From Neotamlana laminarinivorans (GTDB lineage: Bacteria; Bacteroidota; Bacteroidia; Flavobacteriales; Flavobacteriaceae): a stretch of 64,000 bases of DNA. The stretch lies in NCBI RefSeq assembly GCF_020523925.1, contig NZ_JAJAPW010000003.1, positions 248,001-312,000 on the forward strand, given 5' to 3'. The notes below the pieces were generated by a model. That model made no database searches. It saw only the letters and a list, made by a program, of their open reading frames with translations, and was not told the DNA's origin. Both the position numbers and the translations under genes were made by a program. Positions 17,643-26,405 of the stretch are shown here, piece after piece. The first letter of the stretch is position 1, and every line of letters starts with the position of its first letter.

Positions 17643-19028
17643 TTAGTCCTCGTCTTGAGCACGTTTTATAATAGCTTCTGGAAGTGCTTTTTTAGCTTTT
17701 GCTCCCATTTTTTTAAGTTTTTCTACGCTGGTAATTAAGTTTCCTCGACCTTCAACTAATTTATTCATGGCCGCAGAATAATCGGTTTTTGCAGCATCAA
17801 TTTTTTTACCAACCCCAGTTAAATCTTTTACAAGACCTTCAAATTTATCGTAGAGTGCTCCAGCTTGTCTAGCAATCTCAATGGCGTTTTGTTGTTGCTT
17901 TTCGTTGGTCCACATGCTATCAATGGTTCTTAATGTAGCAAGTAATGTAGACGGAGTTACAATAACAATGTTTTTTTCAAAAGCTTTGTTGTAAATAGTA
18001 TTGTCTTCGTTTACAACAACAGCAAAAGCAGGTTCAATTGGTATAAACATGAGTACAAAATCAGGCGATTCCATGTTGTATAAATCCTGATAGTTTTTTT
18101 CAGAAAGTTGATCTACATGGCGTTTTACCGAATTTACATGCGCTTTTAAAAAGGATAACTTGTCGTCATCATCGGCATTTACAAAACGTTCGTAATCGGT
18201 TAACGACACTTTACTGTCAATTATCATTTTTTTGCCATCGGGTAAATGCAAAACCACATCGGGCATGACACGCGAATTATCTTCTCTGGTAAAACTTTGT
18301 TGTACAAAATATTCGCGGTCTTTTTCTAAACCAGATTTTTCTAAAACACGCTCTAAAACTAATTCGCCCCAATTTCCTTGCATTTTGCTATCGCCTTTTA
18401 GTGCTCGGGTAAGGTTGGTAGCCTCTTTTGTCATTTGCTGGTTTAGGTCTTTTAAACCTATTAATTGTTCTTTTAAGGCCGAATGCATACTAATGCTTTC
18501 CTTTTGTGTTAAATCAACCTTTTCTTCAAACGTTTTTATTTTTTCCTGTAACGGACTTAAAATATTTTTTATGTTTTCTTTATTCTGAATGGTAAATTTT
18601 TCAGATTTTTCATCTAGAATTTTAGTAGCTAAAAGTTCAAAATCCTTACGGAGTTGTTCTTGACGTTCTTCGAGTTCTTTATCACGTTTAAGGTTTTGTT
18701 GTTGTAGGTTTTCAAACTCCGAGTTTCTTCTAGCGAGTTCGGTGTTTAAAAAATCTTTTTCACGCCTAATATCTTCGCGTTCTTTTTCAATTTTGGTTAG
18801 GGTTTCTTTTAACTCGTTTATTTTTTGTTCAAAATTGATGTTTTGCTTTTCGTTTTCGGTGGCATGCAATGTTTTTAAGTCTTCAATTTGAAGCTGTAAG
18901 TTACTATTACGCTCTTCTAAAGTGCTTTTTTCGGTTTTACTTTTAAGTTTAGCAATGGTTACACCAATATACCCACCAACTAAGGCAGAAACTAAAATAG
19001 CTAGAATAAGAATTAAGCTGTCGTTCAT
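17643..19028 (-). CDS. rmuC: DNA recombination protein RmuC homologue
   Basis: A 461-residue protein of the RmuC family, linked in E. coli to limiting recombination at inverted repeats. It has an N-terminal membrane helix (residues 5-25) and a long coiled coil (about 30-205, rich in E, K, L and Q). The conserved RmuC nuclease-like domain covers about 215-420. It is marked by MQGNWGELVLERVLEKSGL, MPDVVLHLPDGKKMIIDSKVS and MFIPIEPAFA. Length and order match the family. It is probably co-transcribed with the thioesterase gene. Confidence 0.93.
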   Translation of the reverse strand: MNDSLILILAILVSALVGGYIGVTIAKLKSKTEKSTLEERNSNLQLQIEDLKTLHATENEKQNINFEQKINELKETLTKIEKEREDIRREKDFLNTELARRNSEFENLQQQNLKRDKELEERQEQLRKDFELLATKILDEKSEKFTIQNKENIKNILSPLQEKIKTFEEKVDLTQKESISMHSALKEQLIGLKDLNQQMTKEATNLTRALKGDSKMQGNWGELVLERVLEKSGLEKDREYFVQQSFTREDNSRVMPDVVLHLPDGKKMIIDSKVSLTDYERFVNADDDDKLSFLKAHVNSVKRHVDQLSEKNYQDLYNMESPDFVLMFIPIEPAFAVVVNEDNTIYNKAFEKNIVIVTPSTLLATLRTIDSMWTNEKQQQNAIEIARQAGALYDKFEGLVKDLTGVGKKIDAAKTDYSAAMNKLVEGRGNLITSVEKLKKMGAKAKKALPEAIIKRAQDED

Positions 19029-19087
19029 TTAAAATTTAGATTTTATCAAATATAATTTTTTATGAAGAAATGTCCTTAAGTAAAGTT

Positions 19088-19882
19088 CTATTTCTTCACT
19101 TTAAAACTACCTGTAATTTCATCAAAAGCAATTAAATCATCAGGGAAAAGTGTGTTGAATACACCTTGTTCAATTAAATTACAAGGCGAATCAAAATTAA
19201 TTTCGTTAGTATTCATTACAATCATTTTATCACATAATTGAATAGCTAAATCTATTTCGTGAGAAGAAAAAAGAATGGTTTTGTTGGTAGTTGTTGCTAG
19301 TTTTTGAAGCAATTTTAAAATATAAGCTTTGTGATACATGTCTAGATGTGTAGTTGGTTCATCTAAAATTATAAGGCTTGTATCTTGGGCTAAAGCGCGT
19401 GCAATCATTACTTTTTGTAGTTGTCCGTCGCTAAGCTCAAAGCATTTTTTGTGTTTTAGCTCTTCAATATTAATAATTTGTATGGCGTGGTTAACCGTTT
19501 TTAAATCTTGTTGTGTTAAGTTACCAACCCAATTTGTGTAAGGTTGCCTACCAAGAGTTATTAACTCGAAAACGGATAGATTTTTAGCGACTAAAGGTTC
19601 GGTTAAAACAACGCTTAGTAATTTTGATAGTTCTAAATTAGAACATTTATTTAGGTTTTTGTTTTCAATAAAAATGCTTCCGCTAAGAGTCGTAATATTT
19701 TTAGTTAATGTTTTTAATAACGTAGATTTTCCAATACCATTAGCACCAACTAAACCAATAAGTTGTCCTTTTTCAAGCTGAATATTGATGTTTTTAGCAA
19801 CACAAACCTGATCTTTTTTGGTTTTGTAACCAACAGAAAGGTTTTCAGTTTTAAGAATGATATGTTTATGGTCTTCTTTCAT
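19088..19882 (-). CDS. ABC transporter ATP-binding protein, FecE/BtuD type
   Basis: ATPase of a type II importer for cobalamin, haem or siderophore. It has Walker A GANGIGKST (near 43), the signature LSDGQLQKVMIARALAQ near 150-166, Walker B SLIILDEPTTHLD and the switch His in FSSHEID. In the usual family signature LSGGQ the third residue is Gly; here it is Asp (LSDGQ), a common variant. It is the last gene of the set binding lipoprotein-permease-ATPase on the minus strand. The B12 riboswitch and btuB-like genes next door suggest cobalamin as substrate, but this set does not itself carry the riboswitch. Confidence 0.9.
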   Translation of the reverse strand: MKEDHKHIILKTENLSVGYKTKKDQVCVAKNINIQLEKGQLIGLVGANGIGKSTLLKTLTKNITTLSGSIFIENKNLNKCSNLELSKLLSVVLTEPLVAKNLSVFELITLGRQPYTNWVGNLTQQDLKTVNHAIQIINIEELKHKKCFELSDGQLQKVMIARALAQDTSLIILDEPTTHLDMYHKAYILKLLQKLATTTNKTILFSSHEIDLAIQLCDKMIVMNTNEINFDSPCNLIEQGVFNTLFPDDLIAFDEITGSFKVKK

Positions 19883-19933
19883 CTATTAAATGTCACATTA
19901 TCGCTTTTAAATTTATGTTTTAAGCATTAGTTT

Positions 19934-20965
19934 TTAAAACACCATTTTTCGTTTTCTTACAAGTAACCAAATTACAACAGGTGCTCCAACTAGGCAAGTT
20001 ATAGCATTAATAGGTAAAGTGTATTCTAAACCTGGTAGTTGAGCGATAGTATCGCATATAAGCATAATTATGCTGCCTAATAAAAATACAGCAGGTAATA
20101 ATATTTTATGGTTTGAGGTGGTAAATATTTGTCGTGTTATATGCGGAATAGCTAAACCAATAAAAGCAATTGGGCCAGCAAAAGCGGTAATAGTTCCAGC
20201 TAATAAACTTGTGGCAATTATTATAGTTAGTCTTGTTTTTTTTAGGTTTAGTCCTAAGCTTTTAGCATAATTATCGCCTAATAATAAAGTGTTTAAGGCT
20301 TTAATTGAAGTTAAGCTTAAAAGTAACCCAATACAATATATTATTGAAAAAATCACTAATTCTTGCCACGATAAATTACCCAGCGAGCCAAATCTCCAAA
20401 ACACAAATTGTTGCAGTTCTTCGGCTGTAGAGAAGTAGGTGAGAACACTAATTATAGCGGCAGTTATGCTTCCAAACATAAGACCAATAATTAATAAAGC
20501 CATAGTGTCTCTTACTTTAGTTGAAACAATTAAAACGGTAAGTAGTACTAAAAAACTACCCAAACTAGCAGCAATAACAATACTCCATTTCGATATTAAA
20601 ACACCAGCCATAACACCTCCAAAAAACGAAGCGCCCATAATAGCTAGAGCCACGCCTAAACTTGCTCCAGAAGTTATACCTAATACAAATGGGCCAGCTA
20701 AAGGATTTTTAAATAAGGTTTGCATAAGTAAGCCCGAAACACCTAACCCTGAACCAACTATTATAGCGGTTAGTGCTTTAGGTAATCGGTAGTTGATTAC
20801 TATAAATTCCCAAGAAGTATTTTCTGGAGCTTGCCCCGTTACAATACCAAAAATGGATTTTAAAGGAATTAAAACCGAACCCAAACTAATATTTATAATA
20901 AAGCAAAGAATAAGTACTAAAGTAAGTACTAAAAATGAGGTTTTATATGCTGCGTGCTGTTGCAA
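19934..20965 (-). CDS. FecCD/BtuC-type ABC transporter permease, TTG start
   Basis: A 343-residue inner-membrane permease with about ten helices. Family landmarks are NYRLPKALTAIIVGSGLGVSGLLMQTLFKNPLAGP (about 58-92) and GPIAFIGLAIPHITR near 265-280. The start codon is TTG, placed directly after the TAA of the binding-protein gene with no gap. No in-frame ATG exists before residue 84, where the conserved helix would already be cut. This arrangement suggests tight translational coupling. It imports cobalamin or an iron complex together with its neighbours; cobalamin is favoured by context. Confidence 0.93.
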   Translation of the reverse strand: MQQHAAYKTSFLVLTLVLILCFIINISLGSVLIPLKSIFGIVTGQAPENTSWEFIVINYRLPKALTAIIVGSGLGVSGLLMQTLFKNPLAGPFVLGITSGASLGVALAIMGASFFGGVMAGVLISKWSIVIAASLGSFLVLLTVLIVSTKVRDTMALLIIGLMFGSITAAIISVLTYFSTAEELQQFVFWRFGSLGNLSWQELVIFSIIYCIGLLLSLTSIKALNTLLLGDNYAKSLGLNLKKTRLTIIIATSLLAGTITAFAGPIAFIGLAIPHITRQIFTTSNHKILLPAVFLLGSIIMLICDTIAQLPGLEYTLPINAITCLVGAPVVIWLLVRKRKMVF

Positions 20966-22105
20966 TTAATTTAACGGTTTAAAAAAGTAAAGTTCGTAGT
21001 TTGGTAAAACTTCCGGGTGTGCAATTTTAATAATATCTTTTAAAACTAAATCTGGACGAAGTGGCCCAAGCTCAAAATATATTAAGCCACCGGTTTCACT
21101 TATTTGTTTTGTGTAGCTATAAATGTTATTGTTTTTGTAAGCATTAAAAAAAGTATAACCATTGTATTGGCTTTCCATTTCGGTTTTATTGTTAAAAAGT
21201 CCAGCTCCAATCCATAAATTAGCCGTTTTTGCTTTTTCAAGTACGTTTTCTAAGTTAAGTTGTAAACTGCCGGTAGAGGTGTTGTTTTTCCAAATATAAT
21301 TTGTGTTGGCATCTTCTAAAAATTTAGCCATAAAACTTTGCCCTCCAGGAACATTCCAAATGTCTTTAAACATCGATCCAGAGAAAACTGTGGGTTGTTT
21401 CGTGGTGTTGGCGGCGAGTTGTTTCACCTTTAAATAATCGGCTTCTATAGCTTCAAATATAGTTTTTGCTTCGTCATCTTTATTAAAAAATGCCGCGATA
21501 AATTTTATCCATTCAGCTCTGCCAAGAGGATGATTTTCGGTCCAAGCGCCATCAATTACAACCGGAATATTAAAGCGTTCAATTTGGTTTAAACTTTTAT
21601 TATTTCCGTTAACGGAGTGCCCAATAACTAAATCGGGTTGTAAGGCTAGAAGCAATTCCGTATTAATGTCAACTTCACTGTTTAAATCTTTTACAAGGCC
21701 TTGTTCAATGCGTGTTCTGGTTTTTTTCGAAGAAATAAAATTAGTGTTCGGGAAACCTACTAATTTGTCCTCAACACCTAGAAATTCTAAAGCAGGAACA
21801 TTCGTGGTAGATGTTACAACTAGTTTGTTAATAGGTGTTTTTATAACCGTTTTGTTTTTTAAAGCTTCAGGAATGGTTTCATTTTTATTTACCAAATAAT
21901 AAGTGAATGTTTTATTGCTATTTGGCCAAGGCGATGTAACAGTAAGCGTTTTATATGTGTCGTGATTTTCAATAGTAAAACCTTTGGCGTATGTTACGTT
22001 TTTGGTTTGTTCTAATTTTGCTTTTTGCGCATTCGTTTTTGTGCTGTTTTCTTTACAGGAAAATAACATAAATGTGCTTAAAAGCGTTAAAAAATATAAT
22101 CGCAT
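20966..22105 (-). CDS. periplasmic binding lipoprotein, FecB/BtuF type
   Basis: A 379-residue substrate-binding lipoprotein of the helical-backbone class III fold. Signal peptide MRLYFLTLLSTFMLFSC with KENSTK after the Cys (no acidic export signal), which fits anchoring on the periplasmic side. The TNVPALEFLGVEDKLVGFPN and LLALQPDLVIGHSV blocks are typical of FecB/BtuF. I use the ATG at 22105. The frame can be extended to a TTG at 22126, but that would add seven residues in front of a textbook signal peptide. It is the first gene of the ABC importer set and divergent from the leaderless cobalamin-binding gene 86 bp away. Confidence 0.88.
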   Translation of the reverse strand: MRLYFLTLLSTFMLFSCKENSTKTNAQKAKLEQTKNVTYAKGFTIENHDTYKTLTVTSPWPNSNKTFTYYLVNKNETIPEALKNKTVIKTPINKLVVTSTTNVPALEFLGVEDKLVGFPNTNFISSKKTRTRIEQGLVKDLNSEVDINTELLLALQPDLVIGHSVNGNNKSLNQIERFNIPVVIDGAWTENHPLGRAEWIKFIAAFFNKDDEAKTIFEAIEADYLKVKQLAANTTKQPTVFSGSMFKDIWNVPGGQSFMAKFLEDANTNYIWKNNTSTGSLQLNLENVLEKAKTANLWIGAGLFNNKTEMESQYNGYTFFNAYKNNNIYSYTKQISETGGLIYFELGPLRPDLVLKDIIKIAHPEVLPNYELYFFKPLN

Positions 22106-22191
22106 AACTGTCGTTTCGAAAATCAAAGGTCTTTAATTTTTTTTAATTACTACTTTAAAACTACGTATTTTCGCTATTAAAACTATAGAAT

Positions 22192-23130
22192 ATGAAAGTG
22201 TCTTCGTTTATGCCTGCAGTAACCCAAATGATTTATGATATGGGTTTACAAGATGATTTACAAGGTGTTACTTTTGAGTGTCCTACGGAAGCATTGCAAG
22301 AAAAGCAAGTGGCTGTACGATACAAATTAGAAGGAAAAACATTAACAAGCGAAGAAATAAATACCATTTTTTCTGAAACTAAAGCCGCTGGAGAAACTTT
22401 ATACTATGTTGATGAAGCTGTATTAGAAACCATAGCTCCAGACATTATTTTTACACAAGATGTTTGTGATGTTTGCCAAATAGACACCGAATGTGTGGCG
22501 GCTTCGGCATACAAATTACCTAAACTTCCTGAGCTAATTTCTATTACTCCAAATAGTTTAAATGATGTTTTTGATAATGCTTTAACCATTGCCAAAGCCA
22601 TGAATAACGAAGCTGTTGGTTTAAAATATGTAGAAGGTTTAAAACAGCGTATTTACAATATAGTTGATAAGCAAAGAGCGTTAAAAATACAATCTAAAAG
22701 TGTGGCTTTATTAGAATGGATAGATCCTATTTTTAATTGTGGACATTGGATTCCGCACCAAATTGGTTATGCTGGAGGTATAGATTTGTTATCGCATCCG
22801 TCGGGCGATAGCATTGTTATTCCTTTTGATAAAATTGTAAAATACAATCCAGAAGTTATAATAATAGCGCCTTGTGGTTACACTACAGCGCGTACTTTAC
22901 AAGATATGCACTTTTTAGAAAAACAACCGGAATGGGACAACTTAAGAGCTGTTAAAAATAAACAAGTTTATATTGCCGATTTCGATATGTTTACACAATC
23001 TTCTGCAGGAACATTGGTAAATGGTATAGAATGTTTAGCAGTTATGATTCATCCAGAATATTTTGAAGCACCACAGCATTTAGCCTCAAAATTTTGTAAT
23101 TATAATGTGTTAAAATCGCATAAATCATAA
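22192..23130 (+). CDS. cobalamin-binding-like protein without signal peptide (BtuF-like fold)
   Basis: A 312-residue member of the BtuF/periplasmic-binding-protein class III family that starts directly in the fold: MKVSSFMPAVTQMIYDMGLQ. It has no signal peptide, so it should stay in the cytoplasm. The pattern VLETIAPDIIFTQ followed by DVCDVCQIDTEC (Cys near 104, 107, 113) is a cysteine cluster not found in exported BtuF. LEWIDPIFNCGHWIPHQIGYAGG and IIIAPCGYT add further Cys and His. It lies just upstream of the B12 riboswitch and divergent from the ABC importer. Possible roles are handling or sensing of cobalamin inside the cell; no function is established to my knowledge. Confidence 0.8.
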   Translation: MKVSSFMPAVTQMIYDMGLQDDLQGVTFECPTEALQEKQVAVRYKLEGKTLTSEEINTIFSETKAAGETLYYVDEAVLETIAPDIIFTQDVCDVCQIDTECVAASAYKLPKLPELISITPNSLNDVFDNALTIAKAMNNEAVGLKYVEGLKQRIYNIVDKQRALKIQSKSVALLEWIDPIFNCGHWIPHQIGYAGGIDLLSHPSGDSIVIPFDKIVKYNPEVIIIAPCGYTTARTLQDMHFLEKQPEWDNLRAVKNKQVYIADFDMFTQSSAGTLVNGIECLAVMIHPEYFEAPQHLASKFCNYNVLKSHKS

Positions 23131-23139
23131 AAAATACAA

Positions 23140-23147
23140 TACATTTG
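23140..23147 (+). promoter_or_regulatory. -7 promoter element before the cobalamin riboswitch
   Basis: TACATTTG (TAnnTTTG) ends 8 bp before the first base of the riboswitch P1 stem, at the place expected for a transcript that starts with the aptamer. Confidence 0.6.
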
Positions 23148-23155
23148 TGCCGAAT

Positions 23156-23392
23156 TTTGGTTCGACATAGTATGAGATCCCAAAACAAGTTTGGGACGAC
23201 TACGTCGATTAAAAGGGAATCTGGTTAAAATCCAGAGCTGTTCCCGCAACTGTAAGTTTATGCCAATGTCACCCTGAGCGCTGTCGAAGGGGAGTATTGG
23301 TGCCTCACCAAGAGGGTGTTATTTACTTCAAACCACTGGTTTTTTTACTGGGAAGGTTAAATAGCATAAAATAAGTCAGGAGACCTGCCAAA
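23156..23392 (+). ncRNA. cobalamin (AdoCbl-type) riboswitch upstream of btuB-like gene
   Basis: Conserved aptamer parts occur in order. P1 is TTTGG (23156-23160) with CCAAA (23388-23392). The GGGAATCTGGTTAAAATCC and GAGCTGTTCCCGCAACTGTAA blocks follow (about 23215-23256). Then come CCACTGG with ACTGGGAAGG (about 23335-23355), and the B12 box AGTCAGGAGACCTGCC at 23374-23389. The peripheral hairpin CCAAT/ATTGG (23263-23300) holds a dispersed repeat. Binding of cobalamin should lower expression of the downstream receptor genes. The expression platform is described separately. Confidence 0.95.
23268..23292 (+). repeat. CTGAGCGC-type dispersed repeat inside the riboswitch
   Basis: The unit GTCACCCTGAGCGCTGTCG plus AAGGGG matches the short element found in the dcw gaps (core CTGAGCGCAGTCGAAG) with two changes. 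It forms the loop of the CCAAT/ATTGG hairpin in the aptamer periphery. Confidence 0.8.
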
Positions 23393-23410
23393 TTTCATAA
23401 TTAATTAATA

Positions 23411-23431
23411 AAACTTTCGGGATAAAAGTTT
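23411..23431 (+). promoter_or_regulatory. possible riboswitch expression-platform hairpin
   Basis: The stem AAACTTT / AAAGTTT with a CGGGATA loop ends 9 bp before the receptor ATG and has no T-run. It may control translation start rather than transcription termination. This is inference from position only. Confidence 0.4.
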
Positions 23432-23440
23432 AATAATTTT

Positions 23441-25312
23441 ATGAAACACAAAGCACTCTTTTTAGTTGCAAGTATTTTTAGCACCCTAAGTTTTGCTCAA
23501 AGCGATAGTTTGGTTAATCGTTTGGAGGAAGTTGTGGTTACTGCCGATACAAAATTGCAGGTTCACTCTGTTGGTTACAAAGTAGAGCGCTTAACCGATT
23601 CTGTAATTTTAAAAAATACCGAGTCGTTTACCAATTTACTTAGGTTTAATACACCAATTTATTTACGTGAATACGGTTCGGGAGGAACAAGTTCGGCAAG
23701 TTTTAGGGGCACAAGTTCATCAAATACAGCTGTAATTTGGAATGGTATAAATATAAATTCTGTAAATAGTGGGCAAACAGGTTTTAACAGTTTAACGGTA
23801 ACTTTGTTTGATGGTATAAATGTGAGAAGCGGTGGTGGAAGCATTGAGTACGGCTCAGGAGCTATTGGTGGCACTATTCACTTAAACGATAATTTAAAGT
23901 TTACCCAAAATAAAAGGTTTAAAAACCACACATTATTTTCGGTTGGAAGTTACAATACTTACCAAGGGTTACACAAACTAAAGTTTTCTAATAAAAAAAT
24001 AGTAATTAGCGCAGGTGCATCGTACAATAGTTCAAATAACGATTATCCTTGGTTAAACACCGATTATAAAAATACAAACGGTGCTTATAGTAATTTAGCT
24101 TTAAATTTTAGTGGTTCATTTTATTTAAATAAACAATCGCAACTTAATTTTTATACAGCTAATTATAGAGGAGAACGTTTTTTTTCTGGCGAATTACCCA
24201 ATCCAACTACGGCAAACGACAAGTATCAAGATTTTAGTAATAGAAATTTACTAGTTTACACCAACAAGGGTGTTGCATTTAATCATGAAGCAAAACTAGC
24301 TTACCTAACACAAGAGTATCGCTATTTTGCCGATAAAAACTCCAGTAACTTTAATTTTGGTAAGTCTAAACGCATGCTGGTAAACTATAATTTAAAGTAT
24401 AGTTTTAATAAAATAAGGGCAAGTATAACGTCGTTTTCAGAGTTTGAAAATATTTACGGAAGTACAGATCAAATTTCCGAACAAAATCGTAGGCAGTTTT
24501 CACAATCTGTAGTTTACAATCAAAATCTTCAGCAAAAAATAGCTTTTGAAGCTAAAATTAGAAAAGATTTTAACACCGACTATTCAGTGCCCTTTACTTA
24601 TGCTTTGGGAATAAATTACAAAGTCCATTCATCATGGTTTTTAAGAGTTAATGGATCAAAGAATTACAGAGTGCCAACTTATAACGATTTGTACTGGCCA
24701 GGACAAGGTAATCTAGATTTAATTCCCGAAATCGCTGCACAAGGTGAATTAGGCTTAGGTTTTAAAAACAATAAATTTTCTGCCGATTTAGGAGTGTTTT
24801 ACATTGCTACAAAGGATAAAATAGTTTGGACACCAAATGGCGATGAAGACAGGCCAGGTGTTTGGGTGCCTATAAATCTATCAGAAGTAAATAATAAAGG
24901 AGCCGAATTAGCTTTAAGTTATAACGGAACATTTCACAATCATAAGCTTCAATTTAACCTTAATTACAGTTATACCGAAGCTATAGATGCTTCAACAAAT
25001 AAGCAAACTATTTACACGCCAAAACACTTGCTAAATTTTAATTTATCCTACAACTACAAACGTTTTTTAGGTTTTTATCAGCAGTTATATAATGGTAAAG
25101 TTTATACTACCGCGAGTAATTCCGAAGATTTTATTGTTCCAGATTATGCCATAGCTAATGCAGGAATAAATTTTAAAATATTACATACAAATGCAAACAC
25201 ATTACAATTGGGCGTTAAAGTAAATAACCTGTTTAATAAATATTATGTAATACAACCTAGGCGACCAATGCCAAACAGAAATTTTAATATAAACGTTAAC
25301 TATACATTTTAA
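23441..25312 (+). CDS. btuB: BtuB-like TonB-dependent cobalamin receptor
   Basis: An outer membrane beta-barrel that takes up cobalamin with TonB energy. It has a signal peptide ending SFAQ (about residue 20), a TonB-box-like LEEVVVTA near 28-35 and a plug domain to about residue 160 (SASFRGTSSSNTAVIWNGIN, SIEYGSGAIGG). A 22-strand barrel-like region follows and ends in NINVNYTF with a terminal Phe. Length 623 is near E. coli BtuB (about 594 mature). The upstream B12 riboswitch and downstream beta-propeller lipoprotein strongly support cobalamin or a related corrinoid as ligand. Confidence 0.92.
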   Translation: MKHKALFLVASIFSTLSFAQSDSLVNRLEEVVVTADTKLQVHSVGYKVERLTDSVILKNTESFTNLLRFNTPIYLREYGSGGTSSASFRGTSSSNTAVIWNGININSVNSGQTGFNSLTVTLFDGINVRSGGGSIEYGSGAIGGTIHLNDNLKFTQNKRFKNHTLFSVGSYNTYQGLHKLKFSNKKIVISAGASYNSSNNDYPWLNTDYKNTNGAYSNLALNFSGSFYLNKQSQLNFYTANYRGERFFSGELPNPTTANDKYQDFSNRNLLVYTNKGVAFNHEAKLAYLTQEYRYFADKNSSNFNFGKSKRMLVNYNLKYSFNKIRASITSFSEFENIYGSTDQISEQNRRQFSQSVVYNQNLQQKIAFEAKIRKDFNTDYSVPFTYALGINYKVHSSWFLRVNGSKNYRVPTYNDLYWPGQGNLDLIPEIAAQGELGLGFKNNKFSADLGVFYIATKDKIVWTPNGDEDRPGVWVPINLSEVNNKGAELALSYNGTFHNHKLQFNLNYSYTEAIDASTNKQTIYTPKHLLNFNLSYNYKRFLGFYQQLYNGKVYTTASNSEDFIVPDYAIANAGINFKILHTNANTLQLGVKVNNLFNKYYVIQPRRPMPNRNFNINVNYTF

Positions 25313-25315
25313 ATT

Positions 25316-26377
25316 ATGAAAATTAATAAATTACTAACTTCAATTTTTATTTTAAGCATTTTATGCTTCACGTCTTGTAGTGAAGACGATACAGATTCTG
25401 AGCCAAGAGGCGATTACGAAAATGGTATTTTAATTAGCGGCGAAGGAAGCAAAAGTACAGGAACAGGTTCGGTTTCTTTTGTTTCAAACGATTTTACTGT
25501 AGCCGAAAATTTAATTTACAAAACAGTAAATAATGTAGAACTAGGAACATATTTACAATCGATGGCTTTTGATGATGATAATGCTTATTTAGTTGTAGAT
25601 GATGCCAATACAGTTACGGTTGTAGACAGATATACTTTTGAATATAAAGGTGAAATATCTACCGATTTAGAATTACCAAGATTCATGGTGGTTTCAGATA
25701 ATAAAGGGTATGTAACCAACTGGGGGAGCACTTCTGATGATACAGATGATTTTGTAGCTGTAATAGATTTAAGTACGTACACCATAGAAAAAACAATTAG
25801 TGTAGGTAACGGGCCAGAACGAATTGTAGCGCATAATGGTAAATTATACGTGTCGCATAAAGGCGCTTATACAACCAATAATATTGTGTCGGTTATAACT
25901 ATTGCAGATGATAATGTTGAAGAAATTACTGTTGGATATAAACCAGATGAAATGTTTTTAGATAACGATGGTGCTTTGGTTGTTTTATGTGGAGGAAATG
26001 AGTCTTGGACTGGAGATGAAACTGAAGCATCTATTACTAAAATTGATATAAGTGATAATTCTATTACTTCTACTTTAAGTTTTGAAGAAGGAGAACATCC
26101 ATCATTAATGGTGTTAGATGATAATACTATTTATTATGAACTTGATGGGGGAGTATTTAATGTAATTAGTGATGCTTCAAGTTTACCTGAAACACCAATC
26201 ATTGAATTGGAAACAACTTTTACCTATGGTATTGCTGTAAAGGATAATAATTTATTCATTACTGATGCAGAAAAATTTGCCGATTTAGCAAAACTTAATG
26301 TTTATGATTTAACTACAAAAGAAATAATTAGCACACATTCTGTAGCTCTTGGTGCATCAAAAATTTATTTTAATTAA
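25316..26377 (+). CDS. YncE/DUF5074-type beta-propeller lipoprotein, BtuG candidate
   Basis: A 353-residue lipoprotein with signal peptide and lipobox CFTSC, followed by SEDDTDSE, an acidic stretch resembling the flavobacterial surface-export signal. The mature part has repeating propeller blades, for example YLVVDDANTVTVVDRYTFE, GYVTNWGS, VAVIDLSTYTIEKTISVGNGPERI and LYVSHKG. It starts 3 bp after the btuB-like stop. In Bacteroides, BtuG is a surface beta-propeller lipoprotein that binds B12 very tightly and sits on BtuB. The same gene order and fold here make this a likely BtuG counterpart; ligand binding is inferred. Confidence 0.82.
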   Translation: MKINKLLTSIFILSILCFTSCSEDDTDSEPRGDYENGILISGEGSKSTGTGSVSFVSNDFTVAENLIYKTVNNVELGTYLQSMAFDDDNAYLVVDDANTVTVVDRYTFEYKGEISTDLELPRFMVVSDNKGYVTNWGSTSDDTDDFVAVIDLSTYTIEKTISVGNGPERIVAHNGKLYVSHKGAYTTNNIVSVITIADDNVEEITVGYKPDEMFLDNDGALVVLCGGNESWTGDETEASITKIDISDNSITSTLSFEEGEHPSLMVLDDNTIYYELDGGVFNVISDASSLPETPIIELETTFTYGIAVKDNNLFITDAEKFADLAKLNVYDLTTKEIISTHSVALGASKIYFN

Positions 26378-26405
26378 ACTTCGTTTTCCGAAATTTTCTT
26401 TTAAA

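Noticed and set aside
23151-23180. GGTTCGAC resembling a tRNA T-loop
   Set aside because: No cloverleaf or acceptor stem can be formed around it. It is the 5' side of the cobalamin riboswitch.
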